NCBI GenBank assembly: GCA_900541335.1
Contig: UQJC01000057.1
Location: forward strand, 1-11,612
From: an uncultured Prevotella sp.
Lineage (GTDB): Bacteria; Bacteroidota; Bacteroidia; Bacteroidales; Bacteroidaceae
DNA length: 11,612 nt
Direction: 5' to 3'
Shown: in pieces, positions 1 to 6,732 of the stretch
Numbering within the stretch: position 1 is the first letter of the stretch
How the letters are laid out: every line of letters starts with the position of its first letter
Made by a program: the position numbers and the translations under genes
Notes under the pieces: generated by a model
What the model saw: only the letters and a program-made list of their open reading frames with translations
The model's database searches: none
What the model was told of the DNA's origin: nothing

Positions 1-275
1 GGGTCGCGGCATGCCGCGACCGTACAACACCTGCTCCTCATAGCAATAGTAACTTCCGCCGCGCGTTCTATAATGGCAAATCAATGGGTCGCGGCATGCC
101 GCGACCGTACAACACCTGCTCCTCATAGCAACAGTAACTTCCGCCGCGCGTTCTATAATGGCAGATTAATGGGTCGCGGCATGCCGCGACCGTACAACAC
201 CTGCTCCTCATAGCAATAGTAACTTTCTTCGCGCGTTCTATAATGGCAGATCAATGGATCGCGGCATGCCGCGAC
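1..275. repeat. Tandem array of 85-bp units, each with an 18-bp perfect palindrome
   Basis: Three full units begin at 1, 86 and 171, and a partial fourth begins at 256 and ends at 275. Each unit opens with the palindrome gtcgcggcatgccgcgac (3-20, 88-105, 173-190). The fourth copy is atcgcggc..., so only the inner 16 bp (259-274) stay symmetric. The rest of the unit is almost invariant, with a few substitutions such as caat/caac and ccgccg/tcttcg. The spacing is exactly 85 bp each time. The array begins at base 1, so it probably extends left of the window. The same palindrome recurs at 10410-10439, so it belongs to a dispersed repeat family of the REP/BIME sort. Nothing in it looks coding. Confidence 0.95.
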
Positions 276-587
276 AAAAACTCTGAGAAAGGAGAAACGA
301 ATACCTATCCCTGTTCACCTTCCCCCTCATTTATCGTCGAAAATGGTAAAATAGCGCAGTCTAACAGAAGAAGAATCTGTAAAATAACGCAGTTTGAAAG
401 AAGAAAACTGGTAAAATAGCGCAGTTTAAGAGAGTACTTTTAGTCAAATAAGGCAATTTGATTTAGACGAATCAGTATATTTGCATTCACTATCAATAAA
501 TTCGAACAAAGAATTCATATCGAAAGAAGAACAACCCTCAGTGGTTGCTATATTCTCCCCCTTTCAATTCCATCTCCCTTCAAAAAT
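276..587. other. AT-rich gene-free stretch upstream of the ATPase gene
   Basis: Apart from the 32-33 bp repeat cluster, no open frame or RNA gene is recognisable here. Composition shifts from the GC-rich 85-bp array to AT-rich sequence just after 275. A TATATTTG word at 476-483 fits the Bacteroidota -7 consensus TAnnTTTG, which would give a leader of about 100 nt to the ATPase gene. However, the nearest upstream TTTG (457-460) is only 15 bp away instead of the usual ~20, so the promoter call is weak. A possible worn copy of the dispersed gaacggggacag repeat lies at 304-319 on the opposite strand. Confidence 0.4.
346..460. repeat. Short degenerate tandem repeat, 32-33 bp period, four units
   Basis: The word gtaaaatagcgcagt and variants start at 346, 379 and 411, and a diverged copy (gtcaaataaggcaattt) starts at 443. 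The spacings are 33, 32 and 32 bp. Units are separated by purine-rich sequence with runs such as agaagaa. The conserved block is about 17 bp and the variable part is only about 15 bp, so this is not a CRISPR array. Read from 348, the first two units encode similar 11-residue stretches (KIAQSNRRRIC, KITQFERRKLV). The third unit encodes KIAQFKRVLLV in another frame. The cluster may be decayed coding sequence or a DNA-level repeat. It lies about 130 bp upstream of the ATPase gene. Confidence 0.8.
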
Positions 588-1967
588 GTGCTTATGATTG
601 ATATACGTACCTTGGAAAACATCCTTTCTGACCAAGCAGAAGAAATTGCAAGCAAACAACAACTTACTTTTTGCCAACGAAAAGAGGAAGAACTCGTTGA
701 CCTCGATAGTCCACAAGCACAAGTAATCATTGGCGTGCGTCGAAGCGGAAAATCTACACTCTGCTACAATGTGTTGCAACGAGCAGGAGTGAAATATGCT
801 TACGTCAACTTCGATGACGAGCGACTAGCCACACTTTCAGTAGAGGAACTAAACAATGTATTGGAAGCACTCTACAAAATCTATGGGAAATTCAACTACC
901 TATTTATTGACGAAATACAAAACATACCTGGCTGGTACCTCTTTGTCAACCGATTACTCCGACAAAACCTCCACATCCTTATTACGGGATCTAATGCAAA
1001 GTTACTCAGCGGCGAATTGGCTACCCATCTCACGGGACGACACCATGCCATCACACTTTATCCCTTCTCTTTTTCAGAATATTGTGAGCTGAAGCAAATC
1101 GACAAGCAAGGCAGATCTACACAGGCTATTGCCTTACGACGAGCGGCTTTTGATGACTATATACGCCAAGGCGGTTTCCCCGAACTACAATTTTTACGCT
1201 ACGATCGCGACTACGTAGACACGTTGGTAGACAATATACTCAAACGAGACATTGAGCAACGCTTCCGAATTACTCATCAAGCCAGTTTTGAGCACCTTGC
1301 CCAACACTTAATGAACGTTGCACCCGCTATCATCACTGCTAAATCACTGGCTGATACCTTTGCCATCGGTTCAGAACATACAGTCAAGAACTACATCAGC
1401 TATCTGATGCAAGCCTACCTGTTGATTGAACTGACCAAGTATTCTCCGAAAAGCAGACTACGCGTAACAGGTAAGAAAGTTTACCCCATTGACGTAGCAC
1501 TGATGAACAAACGTAGGGATGCACTGGTAGGTGACAATTGGGGATGGCGACTAGAGTCTGTGGTGTTTATCGAGTTACTTCGACGAAGCAGACACAACGG
1601 GTGGAACCTTTTCTATTACAACGAACGAGCCGGAGAATGTGACTTCCTTGTGTGTTGCGGCAATGAAGTATTGCAAGCCATCCAGGTTTCTTACGACATC
1701 CAGCAACCGCGAACCCGTAAACGGGAGTTGGCAGGGCTTCAAATTGTAGCCCGCAAATTACGCTGCACCAATTTGCTCCTGCTGACTGACCATCACTACG
1801 AAGACGTTACCACCGAGGAAGGTAACATTGCCATACGTCCCGTCTACGACAAACCCCATGCGCCCCGCCTGAAGTATACTTCGGGCGGGGCGCAAGTGTT
1901 ATCAAGTCAAGAAAACAAGACTACTGTGCGGGAGCAGCCTGCTGTTGTTCAGGAGCCTCATCAATGA
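588..1967 (+). CDS. AAA+ ATPase with C-terminal DUF4143 (PD-(D/E)XK-like) domain, altered 3' end
   Basis: Predicted cytoplasmic ATP-binding protein of the widespread Bacteroidota/archaeal AAA+ family with a DUF4143 domain. The function of this family is not established. The 459-residue product has a Walker A at 49-57 (GVRRSGKST), a Walker B at 104-109 (YLFIDE, D108/E109) and a TGSN sensor-like segment at 133-136. A helical, winged-helix-like stretch spans about 230-290. The C-terminal part has the nuclease-fold pattern E329 ... D352 (ECDFLV) ... Q366-V-S. The start could be GTG at 588 or ATG at 594, and I see no ribosome binding site to decide. Family members usually stop soon after the motif seen here as IRPVYD (to residue 421). 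Instead about 38 further residues are read through a strong hairpin and 47 bp of the antisense of the OmpA gene. The 3' end therefore looks truncated and fused to flanking DNA. The gene is more AT-rich than its neighbours. Confidence 0.9.
   Translation: MLMIDIRTLENILSDQAEEIASKQQLTFCQRKEEELVDLDSPQAQVIIGVRRSGKSTLCYNVLQRAGVKYAYVNFDDERLATLSVEELNNVLEALYKIYGKFNYLFIDEIQNIPGWYLFVNRLLRQNLHILITGSNAKLLSGELATHLTGRHHAITLYPFSFSEYCELKQIDKQGRSTQAIALRRAAFDDYIRQGGFPELQFLRYDRDYVDTLVDNILKRDIEQRFRITHQASFEHLAQHLMNVAPAIITAKSLADTFAIGSEHTVKNYISYLMQAYLLIELTKYSPKSRLRVTGKKVYPIDVALMNKRRDALVGDNWGWRLESVVFIELLRRSRHNGWNLFYYNERAGECDFLVCCGNEVLQAIQVSYDIQQPRTRKRELAGLQIVARKLRCTNLLLLTDHHYEDVTTEEGNIAIRPVYDKPHAPRLKYTSGGAQVLSSQENKTTVREQPAVVQEPHQ
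1860..1893. terminator. Strong hairpin, probable terminator for the OmpA-family gene
   Basis: A 15-bp stem (gcgccccgcctgaag, 1860-1874, against 1879-1893, with one G-T wobble) closes a TATA loop. It lies 27 bp beyond the stop codon of the minus-strand OmpA-family gene, where an intrinsic terminator would be expected. Neither side has a clean T-tract, so efficiency is uncertain. It also sits inside the reading frame of the plus-strand ATPase, where it encodes residues ~425-436. This supports the view that the ATPase frame overruns into what was intergenic DNA. Confidence 0.7.
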
Positions 1968-2805
1968 GATCCATGAACTGATCAAGTTTCGGAGTAATAA
2001 TAATCTGTGTACGGCGGTTACGCTGCTTTCCCTTCGGCGTAGCATTGCTTGCAACGGGATTGTACTCACCACGGCCAGCTGCAGTCAAACGCTTCGGGTC
2101 AACACCATATTGATTTTGGAGTGCCTGAACCACTGAAGAAGCACGGAGCGTAGAAAGGTCCCAGTTATTACGGATGTTCTTCTGTGAGATAGGCACATTG
2201 TCCGTATTACCTTCGACCAGCACGTCGTAATCCTTATAATCGGCAATAATTTTAGCAATCTTCTCGAGTGTTTCGCCTGCGCGGTCACCAATCTCGTAGC
2301 TGCCGCTCTTGTAGAGCATGTTATCAGCCAATGAGATGTATACGACGCCCTTCAACACCTGTACGTCCACGTCGTTCATTTCCTCGCGCGTCAGCGAACG
2401 GGTCAATTTGTTCGTCAGGGCCTGGTTCAACGAGTCACTCTTTGACTTAGCGTCAACGAGTTGCTTAATGAACTTGTTCGAAGCGTTGATTTCGTCCACC
2501 AACTTCGAGATGTTCACGTTACCAGCCTGTACATTGTCCTGGTAGGAGGATTGCAGTTTGCTATAAGACTCGCGCATCTCTTGGTTACGACGCTGTTCGT
2601 CAGCCAAACGGTCGGCGAGGCTCTTAGAGTTAGCGTTGCACTCTGCCAAGCTAAGGCGATTCTCGTTAAACTTCGTCTGCAAGTCGGCATGTTCCGTCTT
2701 CAGGTTGTCATAATTGGCCTGAAGTTCTGCCACCTTTTTCTTGCTCACGCAACTTCCCATCAGCACGGTGAGAGCGAGAGGAAGAACTAAACTGATACGT
2801 TTCAT
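1921..2805 (-). CDS. OmpA-family lipoprotein with coiled coil and C-terminal peptidoglycan-binding domain
   Basis: A 294-residue envelope lipoprotein predicted to tether the outer membrane to peptidoglycan. The start at 2805 (MKRISL) is chosen because it gives a clean lipoprotein signal: hydrophobic residues 4-16, then MGSC with the lipidated cysteine at 19. The longer open frame to 2901 would bury this signal. Residues ~24-135 are rich in heptad-like Leu/Ala with charged residues, so a coiled coil is likely. Residues ~148-270 form the OmpA C-terminal domain, including VLVEGNTDNVPI (~195-206) and the NNWDLSTLRA segment (213-222). D216 and R221 sit where the family binds diaminopimelate. The domain ends with GKQRNRRTQIII, and a short Gln/Ala-rich tail closes the protein. 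It converges on and overlaps the ATPase gene by 47 bp. Family assignment is firm. A specific partner or process is not visible. Confidence 0.93.
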   Translation of the reverse strand: MKRISLVLPLALTVLMGSCVSKKKVAELQANYDNLKTEHADLQTKFNENRLSLAECNANSKSLADRLADEQRRNQEMRESYSKLQSSYQDNVQAGNVNISKLVDEINASNKFIKQLVDAKSKSDSLNQALTNKLTRSLTREEMNDVDVQVLKGVVYISLADNMLYKSGSYEIGDRAGETLEKIAKIIADYKDYDVLVEGNTDNVPISQKNIRNNWDLSTLRASSVVQALQNQYGVDPKRLTAAGRGEYNPVASNATPKGKQRNRRTQIIITPKLDQFMDLIDEAPEQQQAAPAQ

Positions 2806-2846
2806 AATACGATAAGATATGAATAGGTTGTGTTGATTTTTGCGGC

Positions 2847-2877
2847 GCAAGTTAGGCATATCGTGTCTTCTTGCCAA
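2847..2877 (-). promoter_or_regulatory. Candidate Bacteroidota promoter for the OmpA-family gene
   Basis: On the minus strand, TAACTTGC (2854-2847) is a near match to the -7 box TAnnTTTG, and TTG (2877-2875) lies exactly 20 bp upstream of it within a TTTTTG run. Transcription would start near 2840, leaving a leader of about 35 nt before the chosen start at 2805. This also argues against a start at 2901, which lies upstream of the promoter. Confidence 0.5.
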
Positions 2878-2952
2878 AAATCCCCCTGCTCTTTTAGACA
2901 TCTGTAAAGAGAAAAAGCTGAAAAAGGAAGGTCGGGATTACAAGAAACAGTC

Positions 2953-3019
2953 AACGGGGACAGATAGCCTTCTGTCGCCCCGCTATCGTGGGTATGACAA
3001 ACAGCTACCTGTCCCCGTT
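2953..3019. repeat. Inverted pair of the AACGGGGACAG repeat between the OmpA and TonB receptor genes
   Basis: The words aacggggacagatagc (2953-2968) and gctacctgtccccgtt (3004-3019) are reverse complements except for one base. They give a 16-bp stem around a 35-nt loop. The pair lies about 58 bp beyond the stop codon of the minus-strand receptor, where it could act as a transcript end or mRNA-stabilising hairpin. The same word occurs several times at 6733-6975. Confidence 0.75.
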
Positions 3020-3076
3020 CATTTTCAACCGATGGCAACGGGCTTCATGCAGCCTCGTGCTCACCAGTCAATCAAA

Positions 3077-5518
3077 CTAAATGCTCACCTTCACCCCTGC
3101 GAAGAACGTGCGAGGCATACCCGGGCCGTACATGTAGCCAGAGTCACGCGTTGCACCGCGATCGAAATCTTTCTGGTAAGAGTTGAAGATGTTCTGAACG
3201 CCTGCATTGAACTGCAAGCAGACATTGCGCACGTCGAGATCGTAAGCAATCTTCGCTCCCAACTCAAAGAAGGACGGCGTATGTACCAAGCGGTCGGCTG
3301 AACCGTCTATTTCAGAGAACAAGTGGGGCACGTACATCTTGCCCGTGAAGTTTCCGTTGAGCGCAAGGCTCAGCGGCTTGATGGGAGTGTAGGTTGCACT
3401 GAAATAACCGTAGGCACTCGGTGTACGAAGGATTCGCTTGCTCATCCGTTCCGACTCCGTGAGGTTTTCCTCGTCTGCACTCCACTCCATGGGCTCGTCG
3501 TAGCGACTGCTTTGCAAGGTGAAGCCCGCCTGAAGCTGCGCTTTGTCGCGGTATGCCAGTCGGAACTCCAACGTACCCCCGTAAACCTTCGCACCCGGTC
3601 CGTTCACACGCGTCTGAATCAAGTAACCGCTGCCGGCAGGGTCGAGTTTGGGCGACGTCAGTACGAAGGGGTCGGTCAGGCTGGTAAAGAAACCTTCGAG
3701 AAGGACGTTAGCCTGGAAGCCACCGAAGCTCTTATACCAGTCAATCGAAGCATTGACGCTGCGCGAGTGTTCCTCCTTCAGATTCTTGTCACGCGCAATC
3801 GAAATGAGCTGTCCGCCCACGTGATTAATGTGTAAATCTTCGTCGAAGGCCTGAGGGGTACGGAAACCCTCGGCATAACTCAAGCGCAAGTTGATATCGT
3901 CCGTCGGATTATAGCGAATGTTGGCACGCGGGCTGAAGATGGCCTTGTTCATAATGCTATTCTTGTCCATGCGCGCACCGATGAGGAAGCTCCACTGCTT
4001 GTTCTTCCACTCATTTTGCAGGTAGGCAGAGTAGATATTGATGGTTTGGTTGAGCGGATCGGGGGTGTACTTGTCAATAAGCTGTTGCAGCTCGTCGCCA
4101 GTAGCGTCGGGATTCTCTTCCAAGGCCGCATCGCGGTATTTTTCCAAGTCCGTAGCGCGGTCCTTGAGGTCATCGTGGTTAAATTCGACACCTGCCGTGA
4201 GATCAGAAGGCATAAAGAGGAACTTATCAAACTTATAGATGTATTGTCCTCCCGCTACCGCCGTGAGGTTCTTCGTTCGTCCGTATGCGCTGTAATAACT
4301 TTCGCGATGAATGTGCTGTGCCGAAGCGTAGAGATTGAAAAAGTGCTTTTGGTTAGGTGAGTTAGTCAAGAACTTGATGCCCCCCGTGTTGATTGAGTGT
4401 CTTGTTTGTTCTACAAGGCCGTCTGCGCCCAAACCGTTAAGCTCTGCATTCTCTGCGATGTGAGGCGGCAGGTCGAGCGAGTTTCCGCCCCGGCGAAATT
4501 CTTCGATGTGGTGATATTCCAAGCCTATTTTCGAGTACGTACCCAACTTATAGTAAGCATTCATACCCACCATTTGGTTCTTCATCTTCGAAAGTTCGGT
4601 AAAGCCGTCTCCGTTGGCGTCCCAAGCCGAGCGATGTCGGTTTTGGCCGTAAATGTAAGCGCCCGCACGGTTATCCGAAGAGACTAACGAGAGGTTCATC
4701 GTCGTGTTATTGTCGTACGCTCCCGAACCGTCGATGTTGGTCAGCGTGTGGGCAAACGATCCGCTGTTTGCACGCGGTTCTTTCGTGATGATATTGATTG
4801 TTCCGGCAATGGCAGACGATCCGAACAGGGCGGAACCGCCTCCTCGTACCACTTCTACACGGTCTATCATGTTTGCAGGAATCTGTTCGAGTCCATAAAC
4901 ACCTGCCAGCGAAGAAAAGATAGGACGTGAGTCGATGAGAATTTGGGTATACTTACCTTCCAAACCATTTATACGCACTTGTGTAAAGCCGCAATTCTGA
5001 CAATTGTTTTCCACGCGCACGCCGGGCTGAAAGACAAGCCCCTGAGAGAGATTCTGCGAGCAAGTGTTCTCAAAGAGCTTCGAATCGATTACCTTCACGA
5101 GCGTGGGAGCCATTCGTCGCTTCGTCTCACTGCGGTTGGCCGACACGACCACGCCATCGAGCTGGTTCGCATCTTCCTCAATCTCAAAGTTTTCCTCCAG
5201 TGTCACGCCCTTCTTAAGCACAACTTCGCGGCGTTGCGATTCGTAGCCCAACATGCTTACTTCGAGCGTAAAACTACCTTCCGGCAGGTTTTTGAGAAAA
5301 TAATGTCCGGTTTTATCGGTCACCGTACTCAGTACAGTACCTTTCAGAGCCACCGTTACAAAGGGCATGTGTTCGCCCGTATGCTTGTCAACGACATGAC
5401 CTATGATGTTAGCATCTGACTTATCGAGTTCGTCTGCCGCATCTGTGGGCAGCGCATAAGTTGCCAGCGATGTGAGCCAAAAGAGCAAGCTCGCCATCGC
5501 GTAAAGAGTATATTTCAT
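3077..5518 (-). CDS. TonB-dependent outer-membrane receptor with carboxypeptidase-regulatory-like N-terminal domain
   Basis: An 813-residue outer-membrane transporter that takes up a ligand using TonB/ExbBD energy. A signal peptide covers about residues 1-22. A carboxypeptidase-regulatory-like beta domain (~38-115, starting IIGHVVDKHTGEHMPFVTVALKG) is followed by a TonB-box-like segment (VVVSANRSE, ~123-131). The plug spans ~135-250, with INGLEG, ILIDSRPIFS and VEVVRGGGSALFGSSAIAGTIN-type motifs. The barrel fills the rest, with family features such as LSYAEGFRTP. The plug carries three cysteines (153, 173, 176), and the last two form a CQNCG motif. The start at 5518 is fixed by the signal peptide. 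Length is normal for receptors of this kind. No SusD-like gene is next to it, so a glycan role is less likely. With a His-rich small protein encoded just upstream, metal or metal-chelate uptake is my inference. The substrate is not determinable here. Confidence 0.93.
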   Translation of the reverse strand: MKYTLYAMASLLFWLTSLATYALPTDAADELDKSDANIIGHVVDKHTGEHMPFVTVALKGTVLSTVTDKTGHYFLKNLPEGSFTLEVSMLGYESQRREVVLKKGVTLEENFEIEEDANQLDGVVVSANRSETKRRMAPTLVKVIDSKLFENTCSQNLSQGLVFQPGVRVENNCQNCGFTQVRINGLEGKYTQILIDSRPIFSSLAGVYGLEQIPANMIDRVEVVRGGGSALFGSSAIAGTINIITKEPRANSGSFAHTLTNIDGSGAYDNNTTMNLSLVSSDNRAGAYIYGQNRHRSAWDANGDGFTELSKMKNQMVGMNAYYKLGTYSKIGLEYHHIEEFRRGGNSLDLPPHIAENAELNGLGADGLVEQTRHSINTGGIKFLTNSPNQKHFFNLYASAQHIHRESYYSAYGRTKNLTAVAGGQYIYKFDKFLFMPSDLTAGVEFNHDDLKDRATDLEKYRDAALEENPDATGDELQQLIDKYTPDPLNQTINIYSAYLQNEWKNKQWSFLIGARMDKNSIMNKAIFSPRANIRYNPTDDINLRLSYAEGFRTPQAFDEDLHINHVGGQLISIARDKNLKEEHSRSVNASIDWYKSFGGFQANVLLEGFFTSLTDPFVLTSPKLDPAGSGYLIQTRVNGPGAKVYGGTLEFRLAYRDKAQLQAGFTLQSSRYDEPMEWSADEENLTESERMSKRILRTPSAYGYFSATYTPIKPLSLALNGNFTGKMYVPHLFSEIDGSADRLVHTPSFFELGAKIAYDLDVRNVCLQFNAGVQNIFNSYQKDFDRGATRDSGYMYGPGMPRTFFAGVKVSI

Positions 5519-5530
5519 TGGGATAAAGTG

Positions 5531-5686
5531 TTGTCAGTAGGGATGCACTCCGTGTGCATCGTGAGAGAATAAAGGGGGTAGCTGATTACATCAACCGATG
5601 TAGCCAGCCTCTCCGTGTTGTTTGGTCATCAAGACCTATGTAGTGTTTAGGGGGAATACACCGTAAGGTGTACATGCTACTGACAA
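5531..5686 (-). promoter_or_regulatory. Structured intergenic leader upstream of the TonB receptor: four hairpins inside a 10-bp inverted repeat
   Basis: The 158-bp gap between the His-rich gene and the receptor is filled with dyads. The outer arms are ttgtcagtag (5531-5540) and ctactgacaa (5677-5686), a perfect 10-bp inverted repeat. The second arm contains the stop codon of the His-rich gene. Inside are gatgcac/gtgcatc (5542-5548, 5554-5560), tacatc/gatgta (5587-5592, 5597-5602, extended by gctg/cagc), ggtc/gacc (5624-5627, 5633-5636) and tacacc/ggtgta (5657-5662, 5667-5672). It may be a structured leader RNA, an mRNA-processing element, or a nest of REP-like hairpins. I do not see the conserved boxes of a cobalamin or TPP riboswitch. 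Confidence 0.5.
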
Positions 5687-6015
5687 GGCGGAGCACGTGC
5701 CGCCAAATGGCGCAGCCAGGTCTTCACGACCGCCACGTCCATCGCTTGATAGTGGCACACATACCAGTGGAATACGGGGAGCGGCAACAGTTGCTCCAAC
5801 ACCGTCAATTCGGGCAGCAAATAATGGGAGAGAAACAGAATCGTTTCAAACTGCTTAGGGGTATGTGTGTGGTGTTTTTGTTTGTAAGGGTGGGCATGCA
5901 CAATGACTCCCTGCTCCACCCGGTGCACGTGCGAAAGCCACGTTTGCCCACCGACATACGTGATGAATATCAGTGGGAGCAACAGGCGTATAAAGGTCTG
6001 AAAATGCTTAGTCAT
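5677..6015 (-). CDS. Small His-rich exported protein, possible metal-binding partner of the TonB receptor
   Basis: A 112-residue protein with no function I can name. Residues ~8-23 are hydrophobic after a short basic start (MTKHFQTFIR), so it is probably exported or membrane-anchored. The middle is dense in histidine motifs: HVH (29-31), HAHP (40-43), HHTH (48-51), and further histidines at 64, 83, 88 and 103. This pattern suggests binding of zinc, copper, nickel or iron/heme. Small exported proteins with H-x-H and HAHP-like motifs are known near Bacteroidota TonB receptors, though I cannot confirm a family from sequence alone. It is co-oriented with the receptor, 158 bp upstream of it, and follows a good promoter. 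The two are probably co-transcribed. The start at 6015 gives the only sensible signal sequence. Confidence 0.75.
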   Translation of the reverse strand: MTKHFQTFIRLLLPLIFITYVGGQTWLSHVHRVEQGVIVHAHPYKQKHHTHTPKQFETILFLSHYLLPELTVLEQLLPLPVFHWYVCHYQAMDVAVVKTWLRHLAARAPPCQ

Positions 6016-6023
6016 GTGTTGTG

Positions 6024-6038
6024 TCCTGTCCTACAGGA
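6024..6038 (-). promoter_or_regulatory. Short dyad in the leader of the His-rich gene, candidate operator
   Basis: The arms TCCTGT and ACAGGA flank a 3-nt centre (6024-6038). The dyad lies between the predicted transcription start and the start codon of the His-rich gene. It could be a repressor site, for example for a metal-sensing regulator, or a small leader hairpin. It matches no consensus that I can assert. Confidence 0.3.
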
Positions 6039-6061
6039 TATTGTTTTCTCGTAAGACAGTG

Positions 6062-6092
6062 CAAAAATACGCATTCTCCACTCGGTGACCAA
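6062..6092 (-). promoter_or_regulatory. Bacteroidota promoter for the His-rich gene and TonB receptor
   Basis: On the minus strand, TATTTTTG (6069-6062) matches the -7 consensus TAnnTTTG perfectly. A TTG (6092-6090) lies exactly 20 bp upstream, as expected for the -33 element. Transcription would start near 6055, giving a leader of about 40 nt before the start at 6015. Confidence 0.65.
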
Positions 6093-6440
6093 TACCTATA
6101 AATGGGGAAGGATCTTTGATAAAGCGGAAAGTGCTGCAAAGGCGTCAATATCTGAATCTCCAGGTTACGAAACGGCTAAAAAACGAACAAAAAGCGCACG
6201 CGCAACCTTCGCTCACAGGACAGGCTGTCAAGGCGGGTTCTATTCGTTACAAGTGGATCAGTGGAAGGTAGAAGAGTGTAGGTTGAAAGTCGTTGACTTG
6301 ATGAAGAAACTTTAAACTCCTAAACTTCGAAACTGTGATGGATAGCACCTCCCCTCAATGAAAAGCCGAATGGCCTCCCATTGCCTTCCCCTCTCCTTAT
6401 TTTTCACCCAAGCACCAGGAGGACGCGTTACCAAGGGCTT

Positions 6441-6692
6441 AAAAACGGACTGAATCGGTTCTGCTACAGCATGGAAGGCTTATTTCCGCTGGAAATAGGG
6501 ATTGTATTCAGAATAGAAGGTAAATTCCCTATGGAAACAGGTATTCTATTCTGAATAGAAATAGATTTTCGACAAGGGAATCGAGTTCTATTCCAAATAT
6601 CACTTTATTTTCCATAGGGAAACGCACTTATATTCTGAATACAACAGCTATCCCCATCGGAAAATAAAGTTTCATTTTAAAACAGACACTGA
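6441..6692 (+). repeat. Degenerate 42-bp tandem repeat with 14-codon periodicity
   Basis: Units of exactly 42 bp start at 6483, 6525, 6567, 6609 and 6651, with a weaker unit at 6441. In the frame beginning at 6483 each unit reads as a variant of FPLEIGIVFRIEGK. Later units are FPMETGILF*IEID, FRQGNRVLFQISLY and FP*GNALIF*IQQL, where * is a stop. The TGA stop falls at the same codon in two units. At the DNA level the units alternate two kinds of short dyad: TTTCC-n-GGAAA-type words and TATTC-n-GAATA words (for example ttctattc/gaatagaa, 6544-6560). It may be a decayed repeat-protein gene or a non-coding repeat whose length happens to be a multiple of three. Confidence 0.75.
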
Positions 6693-6732
6693 AAAACGAG
6701 CTTGGAAAGCCTTTGAAACAGATACAGGGAAA

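Noticed and set aside
64..73. TATAAT-like words in each 85-bp unit as sigma70 promoters
   Set aside because: Bacteroidota use a different consensus (TAnnTTTG with upstream TTG), and no gene follows these words.
346..460. Possible CRISPR array because of the ~32-bp period
   Set aside because: The conserved core is about 17 bp with only ~15 bp between cores, the gaps resemble each other, there are only four units, and no cas gene is nearby.
2806..2901. N-terminal extension of the OmpA-family gene to 2901
   Set aside because: It would place 32 residues before a perfect lipoprotein signal peptide and lies upstream of the likely promoter. The start at 2805 is preferred.
5519..5676. Cobalamin or TPP riboswitch ahead of the TonB receptor
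   Set aside because: The conserved core boxes of those classes are not visible. Only local hairpins and an outer inverted repeat are present.
6085..6315. Plus-strand open frame of 76 codons with a GTG start
   Set aside because: It overlaps the promoter of the divergent His-rich gene and has no ribosome binding site, recognisable domain or signal sequence. The composition looks like chance. A homology search of this frame and its neighbours would settle it.
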